This document shows, in pieces, positions 16,730-26,225 of a stretch of DNA of 64,000 nt. Numbering within the stretch: the first letter of the stretch is position 1; every line of letters starts with the position of its first letter. Origin of the DNA: an uncultured Pelagibacteraceae bacterium. Its GTDB lineage: Bacteria; Pseudomonadota; Alphaproteobacteria; Pelagibacterales; Pelagibacteraceae. A program made the translations under genes and the position numbers. Location of the stretch: contig CACJXK010000006.1 of assembly GCA_902597335.1 (NCBI GenBank), positions 19,294 to 83,293 on the forward strand, written 5' to 3'. Under the pieces are notes generated by a model. The model ran no database searches. It had not been told where the DNA came from and saw only the letters and a program-made list of their open reading frames with translations.

Positions 16730-18052
16730 TTTTTTTTTTATATAATAGCTAACATACGTAAATAGAAGTATAGATAGAGTCCACTGGAAAACAAACCATA
16801 GCCAAAAAAAAGTATCAAAGTCTGCTGATAAGTATTTAGCTAAATAGAAAACACATATTGGCACTAGTACATTTCTCATCATATTATTGACCATTGCATA
16901 ATTTGACTTCTTCAAACCCATAAAAAATCCATTAGATAAAAAGAAAATTGGGTAAGCCGGTAATATGAAAGCTGCAATTTTTAAATACCTTCTTCCATAT
17001 TCTAATACCACTTCGTTACTAGAAAAAAACCTTGGAACTATGTCGGCTGTTAAATAAACTAATATCCCTGAAAAAACCATCAAGATAAGCCCGTATTTAA
17101 TTGAAACGAAGTAAGTCTCTTTAACTCTATCAAAGTTATTTGCACCAAAGTTTTGAGCTATAATTGAGATTATTGCAGTATTTATTCCCAGTATTGGTAG
17201 TAAAACAACCTGCTCTATTCTCGTAGCTGCACCGTAACCAGCAACTGCTAGCTCACTTGTCTGACCAACATAGGTGAAAATAAATGTAGCTGCAACAGCA
17301 TATCCACATATTGCAATTGATATAGGCATTGATTGAAAGAAAATATTTTTTAAAAAAGTAAATTTTACATTAAAATATTCAATTGTAATTTTTTTAACAC
17401 GTGGATTTTGCAAAACTTTAAAAAGAATAATAAGAAATGCTATTAATTGTGCAATAATTGTTGATAAACCTATTCCCATCATTCCCATTGCAGGAATAAA
17501 TAAAAACCCAAATATTAAAATGGGATTTAAAATTATATTTAAGAGAAAACTAAGGATTAAAACATTTCTGTATGTTTTGGTATCTCCTTCAGCATGTAAA
17601 AGCGAATTTAATGAAACAACAAGGAAAAATAGGAATGATCCATAAAACATAATATTTGTATATTGGAGACCCAAATTTGTAATTTCTTCAGTTGATCCCA
17701 TCAGATTAAATACCTTTTCCGAAAAATATAGCCCTATAAATGTGATAAAAACTGAAATTAGTAAACCGTAAATTATAATATGAGTAAAATAGTAAGAAGC
17801 GTTTTTTTCATTTTTTTCTCCAATACTATTTCCTATCAATGAAGTTCCACCTACGGTAACACCAATAGATGTTGCAACAATTATAAAGTATATTGGAAAA
17901 GATTTACTCAAAGCTGATAGAGCCTCAGGTGAAATTAATCCAGAATAAAATGTATCTACAATATTATATAAAGTTTGAAAGAGCGTTCCAACGCTTGCTG
18001 GTATTGCAAGTTTTCTTACAAGCGCAGGAATATTTTCTTTAAGCAAGTCCAT
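16691..18052 (-). CDS. MATE-family multidrug/metabolite efflux transporter
   Basis: A 453 aa inner-membrane protein with about twelve hydrophobic segments in two homologous halves, typical of MATE cation-coupled antiporters. Family features include FQTLYNIVDTFYSGLI early and GYGAATRIEQVVLLPILGIN in the second half. The substrate cannot be told from sequence. Its C-terminal tail (KKKLDKSSTVLNPQP) is encoded antisense to the end of soxG. It lies 17 bp downstream of trhO on the same strand and is probably co-transcribed with it. Confidence 0.93.
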   Translation of the reverse strand: MDLLKENIPALVRKLAIPASVGTLFQTLYNIVDTFYSGLISPEALSALSKSFPIYFIIVATSIGVTVGGTSLIGNSIGEKNEKNASYYFTHIIIYGLLISVFITFIGLYFSEKVFNLMGSTEEITNLGLQYTNIMFYGSFLFFLVVSLNSLLHAEGDTKTYRNVLILSFLLNIILNPILIFGFLFIPAMGMMGIGLSTIIAQLIAFLIILFKVLQNPRVKKITIEYFNVKFTFLKNIFFQSMPISIAICGYAVAATFIFTYVGQTSELAVAGYGAATRIEQVVLLPILGINTAIISIIAQNFGANNFDRVKETYFVSIKYGLILMVFSGILVYLTADIVPRFFSSNEVVLEYGRRYLKIAAFILPAYPIFFLSNGFFMGLKKSNYAMVNNMMRNVLVPICVFYLAKYLSADFDTFFWLWFVFQWTLSILLFTYVSYYIKKKLDKSSTVLNPQP

Positions 18053-18069
18053 ATAAGTTAATTATTTTT

Positions 18070-18972
18070 TTAATATTCTTTTTTAAAGATATGTCTCTTA
18101 CCTAATTTTTTTGCAAGTAATATCTGTTTTTGCCTCATAGCAAATCTTGATTTTTGATCATCTGTTAAAGAATCGTGACATTTTGGACAGTGAATACCCT
18201 CTACATACTTTGGAGACTTTTTCTCTTTAATTGAAACTGGTTTTCTACAACCACTGCAAATTGAATAAGTTCCTTGCTTAAGACCGTGTTTTATTGAGAC
18301 TCTATTATCAAAAACAAAACATTCACCTTGCCACTGACTACTTTTTTTTTCTACATTGTTAAGATAATTAATTATACCACCTTTCAATAAATATATATTT
18401 TTAAATCCCTTTTTTTTTAAATACACATTTGTTTTCTCGCATCTTATACCTCCAGTACAAAACATTGCTATATTCTCTTTTTTATTAAATTTTTTTAGAT
18501 ATTCAGGAAATTGACGAAAATTTTCTACGTTAGGATTTATCGATTGTTTAAAGCTTCCTACATTATGTTCAAAAGGCTTTCTAGTATCTATCAGTATGGT
18601 ATCCTTTTTTTTGATTATTTTATTCCACTCTTTTGGATTAAGATTGTTTTTAGGTGATTTGTAGTTTTTAATATTAAAACCCATAGGTACTACTTCTTTT
18701 TTAATTTTAACTTTAGGTTTGTGAAAAGGTTTAAATTTACTTTTAGAGTTATTTTCTGAATTAAATTTTTTTATTTGAAAAAGTTGTTTAAAAACTTTCT
18801 TAAATTTAAGAATGTTATCTAATTTCGCAGAAATAGTTCCATTAACGCCTTCTGTAGAAATAATAATAGAACCAATAATTTCATGATTTTTAAGTAACTT
18901 TTCTAAGAGTATTTTATTTTTTTTTAAATTATTGAGTTTCTTAAACTTATAAAAACCAAATATGTGATACAT
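18070..18972 (-). CDS. trhO: tRNA uridine(34) hydroxylase, rhodanese-domain (TrhO/YceA)
   Basis: Hydroxylates uridine 34 in the anticodon of certain tRNAs (family knowledge). In this 300 aa protein an N-terminal acylphosphatase-like region (about 1-100, STEGVNGTIS) is followed by a rhodanese domain (about 122-215; DTRKPFEHNVGSF) with active-site C172 in MFCTGGIRCEK. A C-terminal segment has two CxxC pairs (C239/C242, C262/C265) likely to bind zinc. It starts exactly where the upstream O-methyltransferase stop ends. Confidence 0.92.
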   Translation of the reverse strand: MYHIFGFYKFKKLNNLKKNKILLEKLLKNHEIIGSIIISTEGVNGTISAKLDNILKFKKVFKQLFQIKKFNSENNSKSKFKPFHKPKVKIKKEVVPMGFNIKNYKSPKNNLNPKEWNKIIKKKDTILIDTRKPFEHNVGSFKQSINPNVENFRQFPEYLKKFNKKENIAMFCTGGIRCEKTNVYLKKKGFKNIYLLKGGIINYLNNVEKKSSQWQGECFVFDNRVSIKHGLKQGTYSICSGCRKPVSIKEKKSPKYVEGIHCPKCHDSLTDDQKSRFAMRQKQILLAKKLGKRHIFKKEY

Positions 18973-19629
18973 TTAAAATTTCCTACAAACTGTTACTCCA
19001 TCACCAATAGGTAAAATATATTTTTCAACCTTTGTATCATTTTTTACATAAGTATTAAAATCTCTAATTATATTTGTCATTCTGTCGATTTTATTATGAT
19101 TAGCAACATCACCTTTCCACAAAACATTATCAATTATGATTAATCCATCTTTGGTTAAAAGGTTATATGACATATCATAATATTTAATATAATTTTCTTT
19201 ATCTGCATCAATAAAAATCAAATCAAACTTTTCACTTCTCTCTAAAAATATATTTAATTGTTCTAACGCAGAACCTACAATCAAATTAATTTTGTTATCT
19301 ATCTTTGCTTTTTTGAAAAATGTTTTAGCTATATCTGAAGTTTTTTTATTTTTATCAAGACAGGTTATAAAACCATCATCTTTTACTGCAAGAGCCATCG
19401 ATAATGCACTATAACCTGTAAATGTTCCTATCTCTAAAATTTTTTTTAAATTCTTACTTTTAATTAATAGTTGCATAAAATATGCTTGTGTTACGGATAT
19501 TTGCATTTTTTTTATTTCACCCAAACTATTATTATGTTTAATAATTTCTTTCTGTACTGGATGTAGATCGTAAGAGTTGTTTGAAATATAGTTTTCTAAG
19601 TTTTCGTTTATTTCAATGCTTTTTATCAC
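18973..19629 (-). CDS. SAM-dependent O-methyltransferase (caffeoyl-CoA/catechol OMT-like family)
   Basis: A 218 aa class I methyltransferase. The SAM-binding motif [17 protein letters not shown] lies near residues 80-96, and the metal/substrate motifs [12 protein letters not shown] and [13 protein letters not shown] are those of the Methyltransf_3 family, whose members methylate catechol-like hydroxyls using a divalent metal. The physiological substrate is unknown. Its start overlaps the gatB stop by 4 bp. Confidence 0.9.
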   Translation of the reverse strand: MIKSIEINENLENYISNNSYDLHPVQKEIIKHNNSLGEIKKMQISVTQAYFMQLLIKSKNLKKILEIGTFTGYSALSMALAVKDDGFITCLDKNKKTSDIAKTFFKKAKIDNKINLIVGSALEQLNIFLERSEKFDLIFIDADKENYIKYYDMSYNLLTKDGLIIIDNVLWKGDVANHNKIDRMTNIIRDFNTYVKNDTKVEKYILPIGDGVTVCRKF

Positions 19630-21092
19630 TTAATAAGTTTTGTTTTTAAAATTTCATTTAGTAATTTTGGGTTAGCTTTTCCTCCAGAAACTTTCATTGC
19701 TTGGCCTACAAAAAACCCAAATAATTTATCTTTTCCTGATTTATACTCTGTTACTTTATCCCGATTATCATTTAAAATTTGATCTATTAATTTTTCTAAT
19801 TCCTCAGGATTACTCTCTTGTTTTAAACCTTTTTCATTAATGATCTTTTCAGGATCTTCATCTTTTTCAGCCATAATCTCAAATATAGTTTTTGCAATTT
19901 TTCCAGATATAGTGCCATCTTTAATAAAATTAATTAATTTTGATAAGTTCTTAGAACTTATAGGACTATCGCTTATATCTAGGCCTTTTTCATTTAATAA
20001 AGCAAATAGTTCTCCTGTAATCCAATTAGTAGATAATTTAACATCTGAGTCTTTTATTACTTCCTCAAAATATTTTGATGTTTCTATATCAGAAACTAAA
20101 ATAGTGGCCTCATAAGAAGTTAAATTAAATTTATCTATAAATCTTTTTTTCTTCTCATCGGGTAATTCTGGAATCTCTAATTTTATCTTATTAATATATT
20201 CATCATCAATTTCTAATGGAAGCAAATCTGGATCTGGAAAATATCTATAATCATGAGCATCTTCTTTTGATCTCATAGATCTTGTTTCATTTTTTTTTGT
20301 ATCAAAAAGTCTTGTTTCTTGATCAATTTTTTTACCTTCTTCTATCAAATCAACTTGTCTATTTGCTTCATAAGCAATTGCCATTTGCATAAACTTAATT
20401 GAATTAACATTTTTAATCTCACATCTTGTCCCTAGATCTTTTGAGCCTTTTTTTCTAACTGAAACATTAACGTCAGCTCGTAACGATCCCTCTTGCATAT
20501 TACCGTCACAAGTCCCGAGATATCTCATAATTGACCTTAATTTTTTAATAAAAGCATTTACTTCATCTGGTGATCTTAAGTCAGGTTTGCTTACTATTTC
20601 CATTAAGGCTACACCTGATCTATTTAGATCTACTAATGTGCTATTTGGATCAATATCGTGAATACTTTTTCCAGCATCTTGCTCTAGATGTAATCTTTCT
20701 ATTCCTATTTTTTTTTGACCATTTGGCATATCTAAAGTAACGTTCCCCTCACCTACAATAGGATATTTATATTGAGATATTTGATAGCCTTGTGGCAAAT
20801 CAGCATAGAAATAATTTTTTCTGTCAAATACCGATTTATTATTAATTTTCGCTTTTAATCCAATTCCTGTCTTTATAGCTTGCTTAACACAAAACTCATT
20901 AATAACAGGTAGCATTCCTGGAAAAGCTGCATCGACTAAGCTTACTTGAGTATTTGGTTCAGCTCCAAATTTTGTAGATGAGCTTGAAAATAATTTAGAA
21001 TTTGATGTTACTTGTGCATGAACTTCAAGACCAATTACAACCTCATAGATATTTTGGTCTCTGACTATAAAATATTCACTTTTATCACTCAT
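19626..21092 (-). CDS. gatB: Aspartyl/glutamyl-tRNA amidotransferase subunit B
   Basis: Kinase/tRNA-binding subunit of GatCAB, which converts Glu-tRNA-Gln (and/or Asp-tRNA-Asn) to the amidated form. The 488 aa protein has [39 protein letters not shown] and [15 protein letters not shown], followed by the YqeY-like C-terminal tail domain ([13 protein letters not shown]). It overlaps gatA by 4 bp in the order gatC-gatA-gatB. Confidence 0.98.
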   Translation of the reverse strand: MSDKSEYFIVRDQNIYEVVIGLEVHAQVTSNSKLFSSSSTKFGAEPNTQVSLVDAAFPGMLPVINEFCVKQAIKTGIGLKAKINNKSVFDRKNYFYADLPQGYQISQYKYPIVGEGNVTLDMPNGQKKIGIERLHLEQDAGKSIHDIDPNSTLVDLNRSGVALMEIVSKPDLRSPDEVNAFIKKLRSIMRYLGTCDGNMQEGSLRADVNVSVRKKGSKDLGTRCEIKNVNSIKFMQMAIAYEANRQVDLIEEGKKIDQETRLFDTKKNETRSMRSKEDAHDYRYFPDPDLLPLEIDDEYINKIKLEIPELPDEKKKRFIDKFNLTSYEATILVSDIETSKYFEEVIKDSDVKLSTNWITGELFALLNEKGLDISDSPISSKNLSKLINFIKDGTISGKIAKTIFEIMAEKDEDPEKIINEKGLKQESNPEELEKLIDQILNDNRDKVTEYKSGKDKLFGFFVGQAMKVSGGKANPKLLNEILKTKLIK

Positions 21093-22546
21093 TTAATCCA
21101 CCAATCGCAAATATTATTTTTATAATTAATTTTTTCCTCCATTGAATATGCAATATTTAAAACAGTTTGTTCATCAAATGGTTTACCAATTATTTGTAAA
21201 CCTAAGGGATAATTATTTTTGTCAGTACCGGCAGGAATAGATATACCAGGTAATCCAGCTAGATTTACTGGCACAGTAAAAATATCATTTAAATACATTG
21301 AGACTGGGTCACTAGATTTTTCACCAATTTTAAAGGCTGAACTTGGTGTAGAAGGTGTTAAAATTGCATCAACTTTATTATACGCATCATCAAAATCTTT
21401 TTTAATTAGTTGTCTTACCTTTTGTGCTTTTAAGTAATAGGCATCGTAATATCCTGAGGACAAAACATAAGTACCAATCATTATTCTTCTCTTTACTTCT
21501 TCTCCAAAACCTTCAGATCTTGTTTTTTCATACATATCGATTAAGTTTTCTCCTGAGGATCTAAAACCGTATTTAACTCCATCATATCGAGCTAAATTTG
21601 ATGAAGCTTCGGCAGGTGCAACAATATAATAAGTAGGTAAAGCATAGCTCGTGTGTGGCAATGAAATATCAATTATTTCTGCTCCACATTCCTTTGCATA
21701 CTCAATTCCTTTTTGCCAAAGCTTTTCAATTTCATCTGGCATACCGTCTATTCTATATTCTTTAGGAATTCCAATTTTTAAACCTTTGATATTATTGGTA
21801 AGCTCTTTTGAATAGTTATTTCTTTTAAAATCAATAGATGTTGAATCTTTTTTATCGAATGATGAGATTACTTCTAAAAGTATCGAACAATCTTTAACAT
21901 CTTTGCTCATTGGACCTGCTTGATCCAATGAAGAAGCAAAAGCTACAATCCCATATCTTGAACAGCTGCCATAGGTAGGTTTTAAACCCACAGTTCCTGT
22001 AAAAGATGCTGGTTGTCTAATAGATCCACCTGTATCAGTGCCTATTGTTATTGGTGTTAAATTAGCAGCTAATGCAGCAGATGATCCACCAGATGATCCA
22101 CCAGGAACTAAATCTTTTGAGATTGGATTTTGAACATTTCCAAAAAAACTTGTTTCATTTGATGATCCCATTGCAAATTCATCACAATTAAGTTTACCCA
22201 ATAAAATACCACCTTCGTTCCAAATATTTTGTGTAACAGTTGACTCATACGTCGGAATAAAATTGTTAAGAATATTACTTCCTGCGGTTGTTCTAACATC
22301 AGTCGTACAAAAAAGATCTTTAACAGCTATTGGAATTCCTGGAAGTTTCAAATCAAAATTAGGTCTATTATCAAATTGCTTTGAGAGCTTTAAACAATTT
22401 TCAAAGTTGTCTGTTACATAAGTATTTAATTTTTTTGATCTCTCTGCTCGATCGATAAAAGATTTTGCAGCTTCGTTTGAAGATATTTTTTTCTCTTTAA
22501 TATTTTTAATTAATTCATAAAGTGTTAAAGATGGTATTTCAGACAT
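21089..22546 (-). CDS. gatA: Aspartyl/glutamyl-tRNA amidotransferase subunit A
   Basis: Amidase subunit of GatCAB that releases ammonia from glutamine. The 485 aa amidase-signature protein has the Ser-cisSer-Lys triad at K76 ([11 protein letters not shown]), S151 ([14 protein letters not shown]) and S175 ([14 protein letters not shown]). It shares one base with the gatC stop and overlaps gatB by 4 bp. Confidence 0.98.
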   Translation of the reverse strand: MSEIPSLTLYELIKNIKEKKISSNEAAKSFIDRAERSKKLNTYVTDNFENCLKLSKQFDNRPNFDLKLPGIPIAVKDLFCTTDVRTTAGSNILNNFIPTYESTVTQNIWNEGGILLGKLNCDEFAMGSSNETSFFGNVQNPISKDLVPGGSSGGSSAALAANLTPITIGTDTGGSIRQPASFTGTVGLKPTYGSCSRYGIVAFASSLDQAGPMSKDVKDCSILLEVISSFDKKDSTSIDFKRNNYSKELTNNIKGLKIGIPKEYRIDGMPDEIEKLWQKGIEYAKECGAEIIDISLPHTSYALPTYYIVAPAEASSNLARYDGVKYGFRSSGENLIDMYEKTRSEGFGEEVKRRIMIGTYVLSSGYYDAYYLKAQKVRQLIKKDFDDAYNKVDAILTPSTPSSAFKIGEKSSDPVSMYLNDIFTVPVNLAGLPGISIPAGTDKNNYPLGLQIIGKPFDEQTVLNIAYSMEEKINYKNNICDWWIK

Positions 22547-22833
22547 TACTCAACAACTTTCGGTACTACAAAAAAATCATCATTTTTTTCTGGTGAATTT
22601 TTTAATATTTTTTCTCTTATATTTTCACTTGTTATTTTATCATCTCTAAATCTTAGCGTTGTTTCAGCTATGGAAGTTAATGGTTCAACATTATCTGTAT
22701 TTAATTCATTTAATTTTTCTATAAATTCAAATATTGAATTCATATCAGTTGCTAGTTTTTCAGCTTTTTTCTCCTCTAATGAGATTCTAGCTAATTTTGA
22801 TATGTGTTTTACAGTTTTAAGATCTATAGTCAT
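22546..22833 (-). CDS. gatC: Aspartyl/glutamyl-tRNA amidotransferase subunit C
   Basis: Small scaffold subunit of GatCAB (95 aa). I start at the ATG at 22831-22833 (MTIDLKTVKHISKLARISL), which gives the normal family N-terminus; an ATG 30 bp upstream would add an unusual MVVCDNIFYH extension. The conserved VEPLTSIAETTLRFRDD and C-terminal FFVVPKVVE are present. It is divergent from ruvX across a 50 bp gap. Confidence 0.95.
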   Translation of the reverse strand: MTIDLKTVKHISKLARISLEEKKAEKLATDMNSIFEFIEKLNELNTDNVEPLTSIAETTLRFRDDKITSENIREKILKNSPEKNDDFFVVPKVVE

Positions 22834-22883
22834 ATGGTAAAAAATATTGTCGCAAACTACCACTTAAGTTAAAAATATACAAT

Positions 22884-23339
22884 ATGATCACAATTAACGA
22901 ATTCAAATCAAAAGTAACAGATGGATCAAGAATTATAGGTATAGATTTAGGTTCAAAAAGGATTGGTATTGCAATAAGTGATAGTAATTTAAAAATTGCT
23001 ACACCTTATAAAACTTTAGAAAAAATAAAGTCTTCTAAATTAATTGAAGATATAAAAAGTATAATTAAGGAGAACAATATCAAAGGCATAATAGTTGGAA
23101 ATCCAATAAATATGGATGGATCTTATGGTAAATCATCACAATCAGCAAAAGATACGGCTATCAATCTTGCAGATAAATTTAATATTCCCGTTTGTCTATG
23201 GGATGAAAGATTGTCTACAGTTGGAGCTTTTAATATGTCCAGTGAATTAGATATAAACGTTAGCAAAAGAGCAAAAGATATAGATAAATTTGCTGCAGCA
23301 TTTATTTTACAAGGTGCACTAGATTATTTACAGAATTAA
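22884..23339 (+). CDS. ruvX: Putative pre-16S rRNA nuclease (YqgF/RuvX family)
   Basis: A 151 aa RNase H-fold protein of the YqgF family, implicated in 16S rRNA 5' maturation. Visible motifs are IIGIDLGSKRIGIAISD (catalytic Asp), IIVGNPINMDGSYG, WDERLSTVGA and a terminal DIDKFAAAFILQGAL carrying the last acidic residue. It is followed by a perfect hairpin before pyrB. Confidence 0.95.
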   Translation: MITINEFKSKVTDGSRIIGIDLGSKRIGIAISDSNLKIATPYKTLEKIKSSKLIEDIKSIIKENNIKGIIVGNPINMDGSYGKSSQSAKDTAINLADKFNIPVCLWDERLSTVGAFNMSSELDINVSKRAKDIDKFAAAFILQGALDYLQN

Positions 23340-23350
23340 TGCTTGCATAG

Positions 23351-23376
23351 TTAACTCTATATAGTTATAGAGTTAA
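23351..23376 (+). promoter_or_regulatory. Perfect 11 bp hairpin just before the pyrB start codon
   Basis: TTAACTCTATA (23351-23361), loop TAGT, then TATAGAGTTAA (23366-23376), followed by TTTTAATG. The arm ends 5 bp before the pyrB ATG and would cover its ribosome-binding site. It could be a weak ruvX terminator, a translational switch for pyrB, or a dyad operator. It is AT-rich, so its stability as RNA is modest. Confidence 0.5.
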
Positions 23377-23381
23377 TTTTA

Positions 23382-24323
23382 ATGGCAATTAAATCAAAAA
23401 AAGCTATTAAAATTTCTCAAAAACATTTGTTAGGTATCCAAGATTTATCAGTTAATGATGTTAATATAATTTTAAATGAGGCCTCAAAATTCATTGAATT
23501 AAACAAAAGTAAAAACAAAAAGCTTGATATTTTAAAAGGAAAAACGCAAATAAATCTATTCTTTGAACCTTCTACTAGAACCCAAAGTTCTTTTGAATTA
23601 GCAGGGAAAAGGTTGGGGGCAGATGTAATGTCAATGAATATAACAAACTCTGCAATAAAAAAAGGTGAAACTCTAATAGATACAGCCATGACATTAAATG
23701 CGATGCATCCTGATATCATTGTTATAAGGCACCAAGACTCTGGGGCTTGTAATTTGTTATCTCAAAAAGTTAACTGTGCTGTTCTTAATGCTGGTGATGG
23801 ACGAAGAGAACACCCTACTCAGGCTTTGTTGGATGCATTAACTATAATAAATAGAAGAAAAAAAATAGAAGGTCTTAAAATAGCTATATGTGGAGACATT
23901 CTTCATTCAAGGGTTGCAAGATCAAATATTTATCTACTAAACATGTTAGGTGCAGAAGTAAATATAGTTGCTCCTACAAATCTTATGCCAAATGAAATAG
24001 AAAAATTTGGTGTTAATATTTTTTCAGATATGAAAAAAGGAGTTAAAGACTGTGATATAGTAATGATGTTAAGACTTCAGAACGAGAGAATGACAAGTTC
24101 TTTTCTATCTTCTAACAGAGAATACTATGAATATTATGGTCTAACACCAGACAAGATTGAATTTGCTAAAGATGATGCACTAATAATGCACCCAGGCCCA
24201 ATGAATAGAGGAATTGAGATTGATACAAACTTGGCAGATGATATTAATAAAAGTGTCATTAAAGAGCAAGTTGAATTAGGAGTGGCAGTGAGAATGGCCT
24301 GTTTAAAGATTTTTTGTGAATAA
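23382..24323 (+). CDS. pyrB: Aspartate carbamoyltransferase catalytic subunit
   Basis: Forms carbamoyl aspartate in pyrimidine synthesis. The 313 aa protein has the carbamoyl-phosphate loop [20 protein letters not shown] (S64-T-R-T67), [23 protein letters not shown] and [12 protein letters not shown]. No pyrI regulatory subunit is nearby. The next gene begins immediately after its stop, and the pyrB-pyrC' arrangement suggests the ATCase/DHOase-like holoenzyme type. Confidence 0.97.
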   Translation: MAIKSKKAIKISQKHLLGIQDLSVNDVNIILNEASKFIELNKSKNKKLDILKGKTQINLFFEPSTRTQSSFELAGKRLGADVMSMNITNSAIKKGETLIDTAMTLNAMHPDIIVIRHQDSGACNLLSQKVNCAVLNAGDGRREHPTQALLDALTIINRRKKIEGLKIAICGDILHSRVARSNIYLLNMLGAEVNIVAPTNLMPNEIEKFGVNIFSDMKKGVKDCDIVMMLRLQNERMTSSFLSSNREYYEYYGLTPDKIEFAKDDALIMHPGPMNRGIEIDTNLADDINKSVIKEQVELGVAVRMACLKIFCE

Positions 24324-25613
24324 ATGAAAAAGAGATATTTTATTAATGCAAATATAATTGATCCACATAATTCTTTAGCTGAGATTGGTGGATTAATAAT
24401 TGGTGAAAATGGTAAGATTGAGGCTGTTGGAAAAAAAGTAAACACTAACAACATTCCATCCCGAGAAAAAGTAATTGATTTAAAAGGAAAACATATATTC
24501 CCAGGTTTAGTAGATATGCGTGTATTTGTTGGTGAACCTGGCTTTGAATACAAAGAAAATTTTAGAACTTTGAGCGAAGCTGCATTATCAGGTGGAGTAA
24601 CATCAGTTGTAACAATGCCTAACACAAATCCAGTAATTGATAATGTTTCGATTGTTGATTTTCTTAGAAGAAGAGGAAGGGATAAATCCAAAATCAATAT
24701 TTTTCCAACTGCAGCTTTAACTGTAAATACTGAGGGAGAGAACATGACTGAATTTGGATTGTTACAAGGAAAAGGGATTATTGGATTTACAGATGGTGTT
24801 AAAACAATTCAAAACCCAAGAATAATGAATAGAATTATGAATTCAGCTTCAGATTTAAATTCTTTAATTATACAACATGCTGAAGATGCAGAGTTATCGA
24901 AAGATGGAATGATTAATGACGGGATAATTGCTACAAAACTTGGTTTGCAAGGAATTCCTGTAAGTGCTGAATTGTTGATCTTAGAAAGAGATTTAACTTT
25001 ATTAGAGTATAATAATTGTAGATACCATATATCACAAATTTCATCAGCTAGCTCAATTGAAATAATTAGAGAGAGAAAGAGTAAAGTTAACTTTAGTTGT
25101 GGTGTTTCAATTAATAATTTATCTTTAAACGAAAATGATATTGGTGATTTTAAAACATTTTTAAAGTTGTCTCCACCTTTGAGGACTGAAGAGGATAGAA
25201 ATGCTTTGGTTCAAGGGTTGGTCGATGAAACTATTGATGTAATAGTATCTGACCATAAACCTGAAGATGAAGAAAATAAAAGATTAACTTTCGCACAAGC
25301 AGAAACTGGTGCATCGGGTATCGAAACTTTATTGCCATTAAGTTTAGAGTTATATCATAACGGATCAGTGAAATTAGAAACTATTATAAAGGCTTTAACA
25401 TCTAGCCCTGCAAAAATACTTAAAATAAATAAAGGTAATTTATCAATAGGTAATGATGCTGACTTTTGTATAGTAGACATAAACAAACCATGGGTAGTGA
25501 GAAAAGAAAAATTAATATCGAAATCAAAAAATACACCAGTAGAAGATAAAAAATTGCAAGGTAAAGTAATGAATACTTTTGTTAACGGAGAAGAATTGTT
25601 TAAGGCTGAATAA
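24324..25613 (+). CDS. pyrC: Dihydroorotase-like protein (PyrC/PyrX type) lacking the HxH metal motif
   Basis: A 429 aa amidohydrolase of the dihydroorotase family. Active type I enzymes have a DxHxH metal motif after the first strand; here it reads GLVDMRVFVGEPG, with R66 and F68 in place of the two histidines. Later landmarks remain: MPNTNPVID, QHAED (H185), YHISQIS (H235) and VSDHKPED (D310). Many alphaproteobacterial proteins annotated PyrC share this change. By analogy with PyrX/PyrC' of pseudomonads it may be a structural partner of PyrB rather than the catalyst, with a separate true dihydroorotase elsewhere. It shares one base with plsY. Confidence 0.85.
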   Translation: MKKRYFINANIIDPHNSLAEIGGLIIGENGKIEAVGKKVNTNNIPSREKVIDLKGKHIFPGLVDMRVFVGEPGFEYKENFRTLSEAALSGGVTSVVTMPNTNPVIDNVSIVDFLRRRGRDKSKINIFPTAALTVNTEGENMTEFGLLQGKGIIGFTDGVKTIQNPRIMNRIMNSASDLNSLIIQHAEDAELSKDGMINDGIIATKLGLQGIPVSAELLILERDLTLLEYNNCRYHISQISSASSIEIIRERKSKVNFSCGVSINNLSLNENDIGDFKTFLKLSPPLRTEEDRNALVQGLVDETIDVIVSDHKPEDEENKRLTFAQAETGASGIETLLPLSLELYHNGSVKLETIIKALTSSPAKILKINKGNLSIGNDADFCIVDINKPWVVRKEKLISKSKNTPVEDKKLQGKVMNTFVNGEELFKAE

Positions 25614-26188
25614 TGGATTACATAATTACAGCTTTAATATCTTATTTATTTGGCTCAATTCCCTTTGGGTACATATTTACAAAAATATTTCTTAAAAAAG
25701 ATATAAGAGATGTGGGATCTGGAAATATAGGGGCTACAAATGTTTTAAGAACAGGAAATAAAAGATTAGGATATTTAACCCTAATACTTGATATTATAAA
25801 AGCTGTTATACCTGTTATTTATATAAAGCTTTATTACCCAGATTTAATTTTTATTTCAGCACTTTGTGCTTTTTTAGGTCATTTATTTCCTGTTTGGTTA
25901 AAATTTGATGGAGGTAAAGGTGTTGCTACATATGTAGGAATACTAATTTCAATAGATTTTTATTATGCATTAATATTTGGTATTATTTGGATTTTAACTT
26001 TTTTTATGTCAAAATATTCTTCCCTATCTTCCTTAATTGCATCAATCTCAATACCAATTTACATATTTATCTTAGGTAATGGTAATTTTATTTTTTTTAC
26101 TATTATGTTTGTATTAATTTTTTACACACATAGAGAAAATATAAAAAGATTAATAAACAAAGAAGAAACAAAGAGCAAAATTTATTAA
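25613..26188 (+). CDS. plsY: Acyl-phosphate:glycerol-3-phosphate acyltransferase PlsY
   Basis: Inner-membrane enzyme acylating glycerol 3-phosphate with acyl phosphate, the first step of phospholipid synthesis. The 191 aa protein has about five membrane segments and the three PlsY motifs: GSIPFGYIFTK with VGSGNIGATNVLRTG, GHLFPVWLKFDGGKGVATYV, and the late THRENIKRLI. In relatives dprA follows; here topA is next after 37 bp. Confidence 0.96.
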   Translation: MDYIITALISYLFGSIPFGYIFTKIFLKKDIRDVGSGNIGATNVLRTGNKRLGYLTLILDIIKAVIPVIYIKLYYPDLIFISALCAFLGHLFPVWLKFDGGKGVATYVGILISIDFYYALIFGIIWILTFFMSKYSSLSSLIASISIPIYIFILGNGNFIFFTIMFVLIFYTHRENIKRLINKEETKSKIY

Positions 26189-26225
26189 TTTGACAGTTAA
26201 GTAGTTATAAGTAGTTTCAACATTA

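Noticed and set aside
22834..22863. Longer GatC start
   Set aside because: The ten added residues (MVVCDNIFYH) do not fit the family and would reduce the divergent promoter gap to 20 bp.
26190..26211. TTGACA followed by TATAAG upstream of topA
   Set aside because: The two boxes are only 10 bp apart, far too close for a sigma-70 promoter, and no -10-like sequence sits at 16-18 bp.
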